Numbered from the stretch's first letter, positions 7,255 through 16,631 are shown. The stretch is DNA of 64,000 bases from an uncultured Clostridia bacterium (GCA_946412355.1 CAMKGX010000002.1:33233-97232), one strand, 5' to 3'. Made by a program: numbers and translations. The notes: a model not told the origin generated them from the sequence alone.

Positions 7255-7899
7255 CTATGCGATTCGGCAACGGATTAGTTTAATCCCGGAAAAGTCCTCA
7301 ATCTGAATCCCCGAAACCCGCATGAATACAGGGCTTTCCGCTGTTTGGGTACGGTCCACATCCCATTGGATGGGCTCAATCCCCAGGCTCCGTATGGCGG
7401 CGATCACGTGGTCGTCATACTCCCCGTAGGGCGGGCGCAGCAGCGTGGGCCGCACGCCGCACACCTTCTCGATGGCGTCGCAGCTTGCCGTCACGTCCGC
7501 CACAATCTGGTCGGCGGAGAGCTGGTTGTAGTGGTCGTGGTGGGCGCTGTGGCTCATCACCTCGTGCCCCGCCTCATGGAGCGCCATCACCGACTCCGGG
7601 TACTTCTCCACCCAGTCCCCCACCACAAAAAACGTGGTCTTGATGTTGTACCGGGCCAAAATGTCAATCAGCGTCTGGGTGTCCTCATTCCCCCACGCCG
7701 CGTCGAAGCTGATGGCCACGCACTTGTCCTGCCGCTCCACCGAGTAGATGGGCAGCTGCCGGGCCACCGCCCCGGTGGTCACCGCCGCCGGGGCGTACAC
7801 CACCGCGAAGATGGCCGCCGCCAGCAGCAGCACCGCCAGCGCCGCCAGATGGGTGCGCCGCAGCAGCAGGATATAGGTTGGCTTTTTCAAAATGGGCAT
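7255..7899 (-). CDS. Polysaccharide deacetylase (PdaB-like), C-terminus replaced
   Basis: 214 residues. An N-terminal membrane anchor (about residues 17-38) precedes a NodB-type deacetylase: SFDAAWGNEDT (first Asp motif), SHSAHHDHYNQ (metal His motif) and RPPYGEYDD. The homologous part stops at IEPIQWDVD near 7345. PdaB-type proteins normally continue with a further 50-60 residues including the catalytic His motif. Here an unrelated AT-rich 30-residue tail ends at 7255. The gene therefore looks truncated by insertion of the mobile region on its downstream side and is probably inactive. It lies 100 nt downstream of khpA, behind a terminator. Confidence 0.8.
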   Translation of the reverse strand: MPILKKPTYILLLRRTHLAALAVLLLAAAIFAVVYAPAAVTTGAVARQLPIYSVERQDKCVAISFDAAWGNEDTQTLIDILARYNIKTTFFVVGDWVEKYPESVMALHEAGHEVMSHSAHHDHYNQLSADQIVADVTASCDAIEKVCGVRPTLLRPPYGEYDDHVIAAIRSLGIEPIQWDVDRTQTAESPVFMRVSGIQIEDFSGIKLIRCRIA

Positions 7900-7950
7900 A
7901 TTGCATACCGCCTTTCACGATTTTGGTGGCAGTATATGCGCCCTCCGGGC

Positions 7951-7989
7951 AAAAAAACACCCCGCCGCCTCCTGGGCAGCAGGGTGCTT
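7951..7989 (-). terminator. Terminator of ylxM-ffh-rpsP-khpA operon
   Basis: On the minus strand an 8-bp stem (7979-7986 with 7958-7965, one G-U) is followed by seven T residues (7951-7957), 13 nt beyond the khpA stop. Confidence 0.75.
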
Positions 7990-8001
7990 TGTCAGACTTT
8001 G

Positions 8002-8232
8002 TCAGTCCACGATATCCACAGTAACCTTCGCGCCGGTGCGCTGGGCGTAGGAGCGCACGAGAGTGCGGATCTCCTTGGCGATGCGGCCCTGGCGGCCGAT
8101 CACCTTACCCATGTCCTCGGGTGCTACGCGCAGCTCCAGCGTCAGTTCGTCGCCATTCTCCACTTCGGTCACGGTGACCTGATCGGGATGCTCGACGAGG
8201 TTTCTGGCGATATAGAGCAGCAATTCCTTCAT
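8002..8232 (-). CDS. khpA: KhpA, KH-domain RNA-binding protein (YlqC)
   Basis: 76 residues, the normal family length. The KH signature is VIGRQGRIAKEIRTLVR, close to the canonical GxxG loop (residues GRQG). KhpA works with KhpB as a small-RNA and mRNA chaperone and affects cell division in Firmicutes. It is the last gene of the ylxM-ffh-rpsP-khpA group, 15 nt after rpsP, the conserved Firmicute order. Confidence 0.93.
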   Translation of the reverse strand: MKELLLYIARNLVEHPDQVTVTEVENGDELTLELRVAPEDMGKVIGRQGRIAKEIRTLVRSYAQRTGAKVTVDIVD

Positions 8233-8247
8233 GGTCTCGCCCCCGGA

Positions 8248-8487
8248 TTAGAGAACGTCGACCTTCTTCAGCAGGGCGCGGACAGTCTCGGTGGGCTGGG
8301 CGCCGGTCTTGATCCACTCACGGGCGCGGTCAGCGTCGATCTTGATCTCGGCAGGGCTCACGCAGGGATTGTAGGAGCCGATCTCCTCGATGAAACGGCC
8401 GTCGCGGGGATAGCGGGAATCAGCCACCACCACGCGGTAGTAAGGAGCCTTCTTGGCGCCCATGCGGCGCAGACGAATCTTAACCAT
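8248..8487 (-). CDS. rpsP: 30S ribosomal protein bS16
   Basis: 79 residues beginning [18 protein letters not shown] and continuing [18 protein letters not shown], unmistakably bS16. The ATG at 8487 is chosen over one 15 nt upstream because GGAGG sits 8 nt before it and the family starts MVKIRL. It sits between ffh and khpA. Confidence 0.97.
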   Translation of the reverse strand: MVKIRLRRMGAKKAPYYRVVVADSRYPRDGRFIEEIGSYNPCVSPAEIKIDADRAREWIKTGAQPTETVRALLKKVDVL

Positions 8488-8557
8488 AGTTTTTTCCTCC
8501 AAATTAAATATGTATTTCTTTTTTATCAGATAAATGCGAAAGCACTTATTCCCTCTG

Positions 8558-9925
<1,368 letters not shown>

Positions 9926-9931
9926 CTTCGC

Positions 9932-10297
9932 TTACTCCTTCAGGGCGTCGGCGTTGGTGAGGATCACCTGTGCCAGCCGGTCCAGCTCCGGGTTCTCGTG
10001 CTGGCGGTAGTTGATGGTCTGGATGTCACGGGCCGCCTGGGTGATGGCGTCCAGCTTGTCCTGCATCTGCATAAAGCGGCGCAGCAGACCGGTCTTGTCC
10101 TCGATCTCCTGCATCACGCCCTCGGCCCGGACGATGACGTCCCGGACGCCCTGGCGGGAAATACCGTAGTTCTCGGCGATTTCGCCCAGGGACAAATCCT
10201 CATTGTAATACAGGTCGAAGAACTCCTTCTGCCGCTGGGTGAGGACTTCTCCGTAAAAATCGAACAGCATGGTCATGCGATAGGTCTGGTTTTTCAC
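9932..10297 (-). CDS. ylxM: YlxM, SRP-associated HTH protein
   Basis: 121 residues. A sigma-4-like HTH occupies residues 17-60 (LTQRQKEFFDLYYNEDLSLG, EIAENYGISRQGVRDVIVRA), followed by a coiled-coil-forming tail. YlxM modulates SRP assembly in Gram-positive bacteria and is almost always immediately upstream of ffh, as here. The GTG at 10297 is chosen because AAGGAGGAATT precedes it; the longer ATG form at 10372 has no ribosome site. Confidence 0.93.
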   Translation of the reverse strand: MKNQTYRMTMLFDFYGEVLTQRQKEFFDLYYNEDLSLGEIAENYGISRQGVRDVIVRAEGVMQEIEDKTGLLRRFMQMQDKLDAITQAARDIQTINYRQHENPELDRLAQVILTNADALKE

Positions 10298-10442
10298 GCG
10301 AATTCCTCCTTCTGTAAAGTTATTTACCTTTACATCACCAACTATGATACACGATATCAGCCCAAAAGTCAAGGTAAATTTGTCGGTAAATCCAAAATGT
10401 TTTTGGTTTTTTTGTGGAAAAATGACAGCATTTTGAATGGAA

Positions 10443-10470
10443 AAAAGGGCGCCCCGCCGGGCACCCTTTT
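10443..10470 (-). terminator. Terminator after threonine-synthase-like gene
   Basis: 8-bp stem (10447-10454 with 10459-10466). The one irregular pair is G-U only in the minus-strand RNA, which then runs into six T. It lies about 30 nt beyond the stop at 10497. Confidence 0.7.
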
Positions 10471-10496
10471 CCTATTAGATAAAACGGTATCCGCAT

Positions 10497-11738
10497 TTAC
10501 TCAACGGTGACGCCCCGCTCCGCGAAGCCCTTTACCATCAAGTCCAGATCCGGTTCGATGTGCAGCGGCTCTCCGGCGGACTTGATGGCGTTGGCCACGT
10601 CCTTCAAGCCGTTGCCGGTGACCACGGACACCACCGTGGCGTCCTTCTCGATGAGGCCCAGCTCGCAGGCCTTTTTCAGCGCCGCCGTACCGGTGACGCC
10701 CGCCGGCTCGCCGAACACGCCGCAGGTGCGGCCCAGCAGCCGCTGGGCGGCCAGAATCTCCTCGTCGCTGACGCACACGGCGATGCCATTGGACTCCCGG
10801 ATGGCCGCAAGCGCCTTGTCGGCGTTGCGGGGCACACCCACGGAGATGGAGTCGGCGATGGTGTTCTCCTCCATGGGCTCCCAGTCCTTGCCCTCCTGGA
10901 TGGCCCGGTTGATGGGGTAGCACCCCAGGGACTGGGCGGAGATCAGCCGGGGCAGCCTGTCAATAAAGCCGATGGCGTACAGGTCCTTAAAGCCCTTCCA
11001 CACGCCGGCGATAGTGCAGCCGTCGCCCACGGAGATGGCCAGGTAGTCGGGCATCTCCCAGTTGAGCTGCTCCGCAATCTCCAGGGCCACGGTTTTCTTG
11101 CCCTCGCTGAGGTAGGGATTGATGGCGGCGTTGCGGTTGTACCAGCCGTATTTTTCAATGGCGGCGGCGGACATCTTAAAGGTCTCCTCGTAGTTGCCCT
11201 TGACGGAGATGACGTTGGCGCCGAAAATCATCAGCTGGGCCACCTTGCCCTTGGGGGCCCGGTCGGGCACGAAAATGTAGGTTTTCAGCCCCGCGGCGGC
11301 GGCGTTGCCCGCCAGGGAGGAGGCGGCGTTGCCGGTGGAGGAGCAGGCGATGGTTTTTGCCCCCGCCTCCATGGCCTTGGCCACCGCCATGGCGCTGGCC
11401 CGGTCCTTTAAGGAGGCGGTGGGGTTCTGTCCGTCGTCCTTCACCCACAGCTTGCGGATGCCCAGCATCTCCGCCAGCCCCGGCTCCTCATACAGGGGGC
11501 TCCAGCCCACTCGCAGCGGCGTGTCGGGAGTGGTCTCCTCCACAGGCAGCAGCTCCCGGTAGCGCCACATGGAGCGGTTTTCCCGCCGCGCCAGCTTCTC
11601 CTTGGTCAATACGGTCTTAATGTAATCGTAATCATACACGATGTCCAGAATCCCGCCGCACTGGCAGTTGGTCAAATCCGGCACGGCCTCGTAAGTCCTC
11701 CCGCACCGCACGCACTTGCCGTATTTTACGTTTTTCAT
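10497..11738 (-). CDS. Threonine-synthase-like PLP enzyme (fold type II)
   Basis: 413 residues. A short zinc-ribbon-like N-terminus (C9, C12, C25, C27) precedes a fold-type-II PLP domain. The Schiff-base lysine is probably Lys111 in TASLKDRAS, SSTGNAASS binds the cofactor phosphate region, and GDGCTIAG and VVTGNGLKD follow. It resembles threonine synthase, but the genes around it belong to the ygeXYW-type purine catabolic set, so a beta-elimination or replacement on a diamino acid intermediate is at least as likely. The ATG at 11738 overlaps the stop of the transposase gene (ATGA), and its GAGGAGA ribosome site lies inside that gene. A terminator follows at 10443-10470. Confidence 0.8.
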   Translation of the reverse strand: MKNVKYGKCVRCGRTYEAVPDLTNCQCGGILDIVYDYDYIKTVLTKEKLARRENRSMWRYRELLPVEETTPDTPLRVGWSPLYEEPGLAEMLGIRKLWVKDDGQNPTASLKDRASAMAVAKAMEAGAKTIACSSTGNAASSLAGNAAAAGLKTYIFVPDRAPKGKVAQLMIFGANVISVKGNYEETFKMSAAAIEKYGWYNRNAAINPYLSEGKKTVALEIAEQLNWEMPDYLAISVGDGCTIAGVWKGFKDLYAIGFIDRLPRLISAQSLGCYPINRAIQEGKDWEPMEENTIADSISVGVPRNADKALAAIRESNGIAVCVSDEEILAAQRLLGRTCGVFGEPAGVTGTAALKKACELGLIEKDATVVSVVTGNGLKDVANAIKSAGEPLHIEPDLDLMVKGFAERGVTVE

Positions 11739-12544
11739 GGCGTTGTCTCCTCGTAATAAATGTCCTCTGTCCATCGCAGAGGATTCTCGTCGATATATTG
11801 CCAAATCCGCAAATAGTCCCGTTCGTTCCGCACCACATGGTCGTAGAACGACGCCTGCCAAAGATGCCCGTCAAAGGGTGGCATCCGCCCCTCCTTCACG
11901 GCGCGAATGCAGGCGTTGGTGGTCATGGTTTTGTACCACTGTATCATCTGCGGTACATCTCCCCTTCGTAGGGCGGGACCTGTGTGTCCCGCCTCCGCTC
12001 CCGGTTCGCCTTCCCTTCGTAGGGCGGGACCTATGTGTCCCGCCTCTGCCCCCGGTACATCTTCCCTTCGTAGGGCGGGACCTATGTGTCCCGCCTCTGT
12101 CCCCGGTACATCTCCCCTTCGTAGGGCGGGACCTATGTGTCCCGCCTCCGCTCCCGGTTCGCCTTCCCTTCGTAGGGCGGGACCTGCGTGTCCCGCCTCT
12201 GCCCCCGGTACATCTTCCCTTCGTAGGGTGGGACCTGTGTGTCCCGCCTCTGCCCCGGTATGCTCCTTCTCACCGTCCGCACGATATGCTATCGTCAACA
12301 AAAGGTGTATATGATTGGGCATAACCACACCATGGTCTACCCAGCACTGGGGAAATTTTCTGTGTATCTCCCCCACCCAATGCTCCGCAATCCTGCGGGC
12401 CGCGTTTGGCGGGACACATAGGTCCCGCCCTACGCACGGCACGCCGAACACATCCCGGCGCCCCTGCGTGCAGATCGTTACAAAATAGGTGCCCGGCAGA
12501 GAATAATCATATTTCCCCAACCGTGGATTCTTCCTCTTTGGCAC
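11735..12544 (-). CDS. REP-associated tyrosine transposase (RAYT, Y1/HUH) with in-frame REP array
   Basis: 269 residues from a GTG preceded by GGGAGGAAAC. The core is a TnpA-REP/IS200-like transposase: YFVTICTQGRRDVFG near residues 20-34, HUH motif MPNHIH at 75-80, candidate catalytic Tyr204 in QWYKTMTTN, and WQASFYDHVVRNERDYLRI at 229-247. Residues 97-198, between HUH and tyrosine, are six 17-residue repeats of the type GAEAGHIGPALRREDVP, encoded by 51-bp REP hairpin units. Residues 37-46 (CVGRDLCVPP) come from another in-frame REP. Normal RAYTs lack both. RAYTs cut single-stranded REP hairpins next to a GTAG. Whether this one still folds is unknown: the reading frame is kept intact through seven insertions, yet the array lies in the catalytic domain. 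Its stop overlaps the next gene's start. Confidence 0.88.
   Translation of the reverse strand: MPKRKNPRLGKYDYSLPGTYFVTICTQGRRDVFGVPCVGRDLCVPPNAARRIAEHWVGEIHRKFPQCWVDHGVVMPNHIHLLLTIAYRADGEKEHTGAEAGHTGPTLRREDVPGAEAGHAGPALRREGEPGAEAGHIGPALRRGDVPGTEAGHIGPALRREDVPGAEAGHIGPALRREGEPGAEAGHTGPALRRGDVPQMIQWYKTMTTNACIRAVKEGRMPPFDGHLWQASFYDHVVRNERDYLRIWQYIDENPLRWTEDIYYEETTP
11951..12256 (-). repeat. Six tandem 51-bp REP units inside the RAYT gene
   Basis: Each unit contains GTAGGGCGGGAC, a 6-nt loop and GTCCCGCC, plus a linker encoding either DVP or GEP. The linkers cycle EDVP, EGEP, GDVP, EDVP, EGEP, GDVP. The array is therefore two copies of a 153-bp three-unit block, formed by successive in-frame duplications. 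Confidence 0.92.
12408..12434. repeat. REP hairpin inside the RAYT gene, 5' part
   Basis: GGCGGGAC, ACATAG, GTCCCGCC followed by CTAC (GTAG on the other strand). It is in frame and encodes residues 37-46 of the transposase. Same family as the array and as 16564, 31492, 38935 and 55445. Confidence 0.88.
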
Positions 12545-12576
12545 GTTTCCTCCCAATATGCGATATACGGGCAACC

Positions 12577-12602
12577 GGGGGCGGGGCGTCCGCCCCGCCC
12601 CC
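12577..12602. other. GC-rich perfect palindrome between PLP gene and RAYT
   Basis: 12-bp complementary arms (12577-12588 with 12591-12602). There is no T tract, so it would be a weak terminator; it may slow or end transcripts of the upstream PLP gene or be an unclassified repeat. Confidence 0.5.
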
Positions 12603-12628
12603 TGCCAGGTCAAAACACGATTCGCCCC

Positions 12629-14110
12629 TTATAGCGCCTTCAGCAGCCCCGTGGCCTCGTTGAACTCCCGAATCAGCTCGTCCAGCTCGTCGGCCTGGGC
12701 GTGCACGGCGTCCCAGGTGCCCTCGGTGTCGTACCACAGGGCGTTCAGGTCCTTCACGTCCCTGGCCTGCTGCTCCACCCAGGTGTAATACTTCAGGTTG
12801 TGGATGCGCTTGCGCTCGGCGTAGGTCAGCTCCATCAGGTTGTCGGTCCGCAGGCCCAGCATGTGGAGGTTGTGATCCACGGCGGCGGCCTTGTTGTCGT
12901 AAGCGCCGTACATCTGGTTCAGCTCGTCGATGCGGGACTGGTACATGACGGCGGAGTCAGTGAGCACGGTGCACACCACGTCGTCGGCGGTGAACTCGTA
13001 ATACTTGGCCATCTTGATGCAGCACAGCACGTTGGCGATGCCGGAGATGCCCAGCCAGGTCAGCTTCTCGATCAGCTCGTCGTCCAGGCCCAGCTCGTTC
13101 TTCATGTAGGCCTGGCCCTCGGGGCAGTTGAACAGCCGCAGCAGACGCTGGCTGTCCTCGTCGTCGATGGCGATGGCCATGTCGGTGTTCTTCACGTTGT
13201 GAATCCAGGGGATGTGCTTGTCGCCGATGCCCTCGATGCGGTGGCCGCCGAAGCCGTTGTTGAGGATGGTGGGGCACTGCAGCGCCTCGCCCACGCCCAG
13301 CTTCAGGTGGGGATAACGCTCCTTCAGCAGGTCGCCGGCGGACATGGTACCGGCAGAGCCGGAGGTAAAGCAGGCGCCGGAGAGCCGCTGTCCCGGCTTC
13401 TTCACCGCCTCAAAGAGGTCGGCCAACGCCCGGCCCGTCACGTTGTAGTGCCACAGGGGGTTGCCCATCTCCTCAAACTGGTTGAAGATCATCATGGTGG
13501 GGTCCTGCTTCAGCTCCCAAGTCTTGTCGAAAATTTCCTTCACGTTGGACTCGCAGCCCGGAGTGGCGATGACCTGCCCGGCGATCTTGCTGAGCCAGTC
13601 GAACCGCTCCTTGGACATCTCCGCGGGCAGGATGGCCACGCTGTCCACCGCCAGCAGCTTGGAGTTGAAAGCGCCGCCGCGGCAGTAGTTGCCGGTGGAG
13701 GGCCAAACGGCGTGGTGATAATCGGCGTCGAACTGACCGGTGACCAGCCGGGGGGCCAGGCAGCCGAAGGAGGCGCCCACCTTGTGGCACCCGGTGGGGA
13801 ACCACTTGCCCGCCATGGCGATGATGCGGCAGGGCACGCCGCTGAGGGCGCTGGGAATCTCCACGTAGTTGGGCACCTTCTGGAACAGGCCGCCGCTCTC
13901 CTTGGCCTCGTTCTTCCAGGTGATGCGGAACAGGTTTACCGGGTCCACGTCCCAGAGGCCGGTGTGAGAGAGCTTCGCCTTGATCTTCTCCGGAATCAGC
14001 TCCGGGTTCTCCATCTCCGCGAAGGTGGGGATGATGACGTTGTTCTCCTTGGCCTTGCGGATGTTGTGCTCGAGGCCGGTCTTGTTGATAGTCAGATCGA
14101 TCTTACCCAT
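12629..14110 (-). CDS. Long PLP-dependent fold-type-II lyase of purine-catabolic locus (YgeX-like role)
   Basis: 493 residues. The PLP lysine is probably Lys110 in TGCHKVGASFG, and STGNYCRGG (138-146) forms the phosphate-side loop. The distal part carries GSAGTMSAGD, and GVGEALQCPTILNNGFGG near 277-294. It resembles cysteine-synthase/TrpB-like enzymes but is about 90 residues longer than E. coli YgeX (diaminopropionate ammonia-lyase). Its place beside ygeY, ygeW and a carbamate kinase suggests the same step: ammonia release from a 2,3-diaminopropionate-like intermediate. That role is inference. It overlaps the regulator gene by 8 nt (ATGGGTAA), with GGAGG in the regulator 3' end, so the two are translationally coupled. 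Confidence 0.8.
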   Translation of the reverse strand: MGKIDLTINKTGLEHNIRKAKENNVIIPTFAEMENPELIPEKIKAKLSHTGLWDVDPVNLFRITWKNEAKESGGLFQKVPNYVEIPSALSGVPCRIIAMAGKWFPTGCHKVGASFGCLAPRLVTGQFDADYHHAVWPSTGNYCRGGAFNSKLLAVDSVAILPAEMSKERFDWLSKIAGQVIATPGCESNVKEIFDKTWELKQDPTMMIFNQFEEMGNPLWHYNVTGRALADLFEAVKKPGQRLSGACFTSGSAGTMSAGDLLKERYPHLKLGVGEALQCPTILNNGFGGHRIEGIGDKHIPWIHNVKNTDMAIAIDDEDSQRLLRLFNCPEGQAYMKNELGLDDELIEKLTWLGISGIANVLCCIKMAKYYEFTADDVVCTVLTDSAVMYQSRIDELNQMYGAYDNKAAAVDHNLHMLGLRTDNLMELTYAERKRIHNLKYYTWVEQQARDVKDLNALWYDTEGTWDAVHAQADELDELIREFNEATGLLKAL

Positions 14111-14756
14111 TTTTCTTTTCCTCCTGTTTTTTGGCGTCGATATAGGAATATAGTGTGTACTTTGAAATACCGAAATATTTGGCCACCTTGTCGCCGGATT
14201 TCGTCACCAGGAAGGCCCCGGCGTCATTGAGGAAGCGGATGGCCTTGATCTTGTCGTCCTTGCTCATCAGCGCCACCGGCTTGCCCACCAGGCGGATGGA
14301 CTGGGTGATCAGCTCCTCCAGCACGTCGTTGACGTTGATGATTTTCTCCGGCTCGGTGTGGGCGGTGTCACGGGGCATGGTCATCTCCCCGATCTCCTGG
14401 TGCATCAGAATGAGGTTGGTCACGTCGTAGTTGATGGCGAAGATGGCCGTCACCGCCCCCCGGCTGTTGCGGATGTACATGGTGGAGGACTTGAGTATCT
14501 TGCCCCCCGGCGTCCGCATCAGATAGCACAGATGATCCTCCGGCTGGGATTCCAGATTGGCAATCTGATCCAGCACCACCTGGGACGCGCCGTCCCCCAC
14601 CTTTCTGCCGGACACGTGTCCGTTTTCGATGTACACGATGGTGTGGTCCGGACGGCCCGGGGTCACGTCGTGGATCACCACCTCGCACTTGTCGCCAAAC
14701 TGCACGGCCACGCCGTGAGCGATTTGTTTCAGCGTTTCCAGTCGTCTGCTCTCCAT
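14103..14756 (-). CDS. YheO/DauR-like PAS-HTH transcriptional regulator
   Basis: 217 residues. The N-terminal YheO-type PAS domain (CEVVIHDVTPGRPDHTIVYI, then STMYIRNSRGAVTAIFAINY) covers about residues 5-115. The C-terminal HTH (GAFLVTKSGDKVAKYFGIS, then KYTLYSYID) ends the protein. Relatives such as DauR control amino-acid catabolism. It is transcribed away from ygeY from a divergent promoter region, so it is the likely local regulator. The ATG at 14756 has AGAGGTG 6 nt upstream; the GTG at 14765 is a possible alternative. Confidence 0.85.
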   Translation of the reverse strand: MESRRLETLKQIAHGVAVQFGDKCEVVIHDVTPGRPDHTIVYIENGHVSGRKVGDGASQVVLDQIANLESQPEDHLCYLMRTPGGKILKSSTMYIRNSRGAVTAIFAINYDVTNLILMHQEIGEMTMPRDTAHTEPEKIINVNDVLEELITQSIRLVGKPVALMSKDDKIKAIRFLNDAGAFLVTKSGDKVAKYFGISKYTLYSYIDAKKQEEKKNG

Positions 14757-14803
14757 CGCTTTCACCTCTGTTCTCCGTCCGCAGCTTCCACTTTCACAGT
14801 TTC

Positions 14804-14831
14804 ACTATACCACAAAAACCGGCAAAAGCAA
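14804..14831 (-). promoter_or_regulatory. Promoter of regulator/PLP operon
   Basis: Minus strand: TTGCTT (14826-14831), 16 nt, TATAGT (14804-14809), followed by about 47 nt to the regulator ATG. It is divergent from the ygeY promoter, whose -35 lies 41 bp away. Confidence 0.7.
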
Positions 14832-14871
14832 GAAAAATTCTAAAAAAGATTTAGGATTTCAAAATTTTTGT

Positions 14872-14899
14872 TTGACATCTGCCCGCATCGTGCTATGAT
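14872..14899 (+). promoter_or_regulatory. Promoter of ygeY operon with hairpin leader
   Basis: TTGACA (14872-14877), 16 nt, TATGAT (14894-14899). The leader to the ATG at 14980 is about 75 nt and holds GGGGATACTGTCCCC and the compact palindrome GGCGTGTCACGCC, which could be regulator or RNA sites. AGGAGG precedes the start. Confidence 0.8.
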
Positions 14900-14979
14900 A
14901 GAGGGGAAAGAGGGGATACTGTCCCCCCGCGACGATACTATACGGGGCGTGTCACGCCGAACGATCAGGAGGTTGCATT

Positions 14980-16377
14980 ATGGATTTTGAGGCCATTAAA
15001 AAAGCGGCGGAGGGCTATCGCCCCGCTATGGTGAAGTTCCTGCGGGACATGATCGCCATTCCCTCCGAGTCCTGTGAGGAGGAGCAGGTGGTCAAGCGCA
15101 TCGCCCGGGAGCTGGAGTCCCTGGGCTACGACAAGGTAGAGATCGACAAGCTGGGCAACGTCATCGGCTGGATGGGCCATGGCGACAAAATCATCGCCAT
15201 CGACAGCCACATCGACACCGTGGGCATCGGCAACATCGCCAACTGGGAGGCCGACCCCTACCAGGGCTACGAGACCGACGAGATCATCTACGGCCGCGGC
15301 GGGTCCGACCAGGAGGGCGGCATGGCCGCCGCCGCCTACGGCGTGAAGATTATGAAGGACCTGGGCCTGCTGCCCGAGGGCTATAAGATGATGGTGGTGG
15401 GCTCCGTCCAGGAGGAGGACTGCGACGGCATGTGCTGGCAGTCCATCGTCAACGAGTATTTCCAGGGCCCCGACGACGCCCGCAGCCAGATCGAGTTCGT
15501 CATCTCCACCGAGCCCACCGACGGCGGCATCTACCGCGGTCACCGGGGCCGCATGGAGATTCGGGTGGACGTCCACGGCGTCTCCTGCCACGGCTCCGCC
15601 CCCGAGCGGGGCGACAACGCCATCCACAAGATGGCCGAGATCATCGAGAACGTCCGGGATCTCAACGAGAATCCCGCCGACGACGACCTGGAGATCAAGG
15701 GCCTGGTGAAGATGCTGGACCCCAAGTACAACCCCGACCACTATGAGGACGCCCGCTTCCTGGGCCGCGGCACCTGCACCACCAGCCAGATCTTCTACAC
15801 CTCCCCCTCCCGCTGCGCCGTGGCGGACAGCTGTGCCATCTCCATCGACCGCCGCATGACCGCCGGCGAGACCTACCAGTCCTGCCTCAAGGAGATCGAG
15901 GACCTGCCCGCCTGCCGTAAGTATGCCAAGGACGTGAAGGTGTCCATGTATATGTACGACCGTCCCGCCTGGACGGGCCACGTGTACGAGACCGAGTGCT
16001 TCTTCCCCACCTGGATCAATAAGGAGACCGCTCCCCACGTCCAGGCCCTGGTGGACGCCCACCACGCCCTGTGGGGTACGGAGCGCCTCTATGCCGACGA
16101 CACCGCCAAGGAAAAGCGCATCGGCCGTCCCCTCACCGACAAGTGGACCTTCTCCACCAACGGCGTGTCCATCCAGGGCCGCTACGGCATCCCCTGCGTA
16201 GGCTTCGGCCCCGGCGCCGAGTCCCAGGCCCACGCCCCCAACGAGATCACCTGGAAGAAGGACCTGGTCACCTGCGCCGCCCTGTACGCCGCCGTCCCCA
16301 TGCTGTATAAGCCCGAGAACAAGGACGGCACCGCCACCGCCTTCCGCCAGGAGCTGACGGGCAACAACATCAAATAA
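14980..16377 (+). CDS. ygeY: YgeY-type M20 metallohydrolase
   Basis: 465 residues. M20 dinuclear zinc motifs are present: His77 and Asp79 in DSHIDTVG, bridging Asp110 in [10 protein letters not shown] and Glu145/146 in [10 protein letters not shown] second substrate His lies in [11 protein letters not shown] of the lid domain. The family includes ArgE/DapE and allantoate-type amidohydrolases; YgeY members are encoded with YgeW and carbamate kinase in anaerobic purine-breakdown clusters. It probably removes an acyl or carbamoyl-derived group from a urate ring-opening product in the cytoplasm (inference). It is the first gene of the plus operon, and a 254-bp REP-filled gap separates it from ygeW. 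Confidence 0.88.
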   Translation: MDFEAIKKAAEGYRPAMVKFLRDMIAIPSESCEEEQVVKRIARELESLGYDKVEIDKLGNVIGWMGHGDKIIAIDSHIDTVGIGNIANWEADPYQGYETDEIIYGRGGSDQEGGMAAAAYGVKIMKDLGLLPEGYKMMVVGSVQEEDCDGMCWQSIVNEYFQGPDDARSQIEFVISTEPTDGGIYRGHRGRMEIRVDVHGVSCHGSAPERGDNAIHKMAEIIENVRDLNENPADDDLEIKGLVKMLDPKYNPDHYEDARFLGRGTCTTSQIFYTSPSRCAVADSCAISIDRRMTAGETYQSCLKEIEDLPACRKYAKDVKVSMYMYDRPAWTGHVYETECFFPTWINKETAPHVQALVDAHHALWGTERLYADDTAKEKRIGRPLTDKWTFSTNGVSIQGRYGIPCVGFGPGAESQAHAPNEITWKKDLVTCAALYAAVPMLYKPENKDGTATAFRQELTGNNIK

Positions 16378-16388
16378 AAAATGATTTG

Positions 16389-16585
16389 TAGGGGCCGCCG
16401 CCTACCCCAAGGGCACTGGCTCCACCAGCCGCTCGCGCCTCGCGGGGTGTCGCTGGCGCCCGGCGGCCCGCCCGCCTTCCCCTCGGGGGGAAGGTGGCAC
16501 GGCCAAAGGCCGTGACGGATGAGGGGGCGTAGGGACACAGCGCCGGAAACCCCCCCTCCGTAGGGCGGGACCTATGTGTCCCGCC
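16389..16585. repeat. Composite hairpin-repeat block between ygeY and ygeW
   Basis: Three elements in a row: a GTAG-footed long hairpin (16387-16470, also at 31675 and 55800), the double-hairpin element with GGCACGGCC/GGCCGTGAC and CCTTCCCC/GGGGAAGG (16471-16529, also at 31381, 31783, 38710, 55218), and a REP (16560-16585) identical in type to the array in the RAYT gene. No coding sequence is present. Confidence 0.85.
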
Positions 16586-16631
16586 ATCCCCCCCATTCCA
16601 TTCCATCTTTATATAAAAAGGAGAACGACCT

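Noticed and set aside
11907..12314. Plus-strand repeat protein over the REP array
   Set aside because: The array is open in several frames because 51 is divisible by three; only the minus-strand frame is joined to transposase motifs and a ribosome site.
12701..14230. 509-codon plus-strand frame over the PLP enzyme and regulator
   Set aside because: Antisense frame kept open by high third-position GC; rich in Gly/His/Val without motifs.
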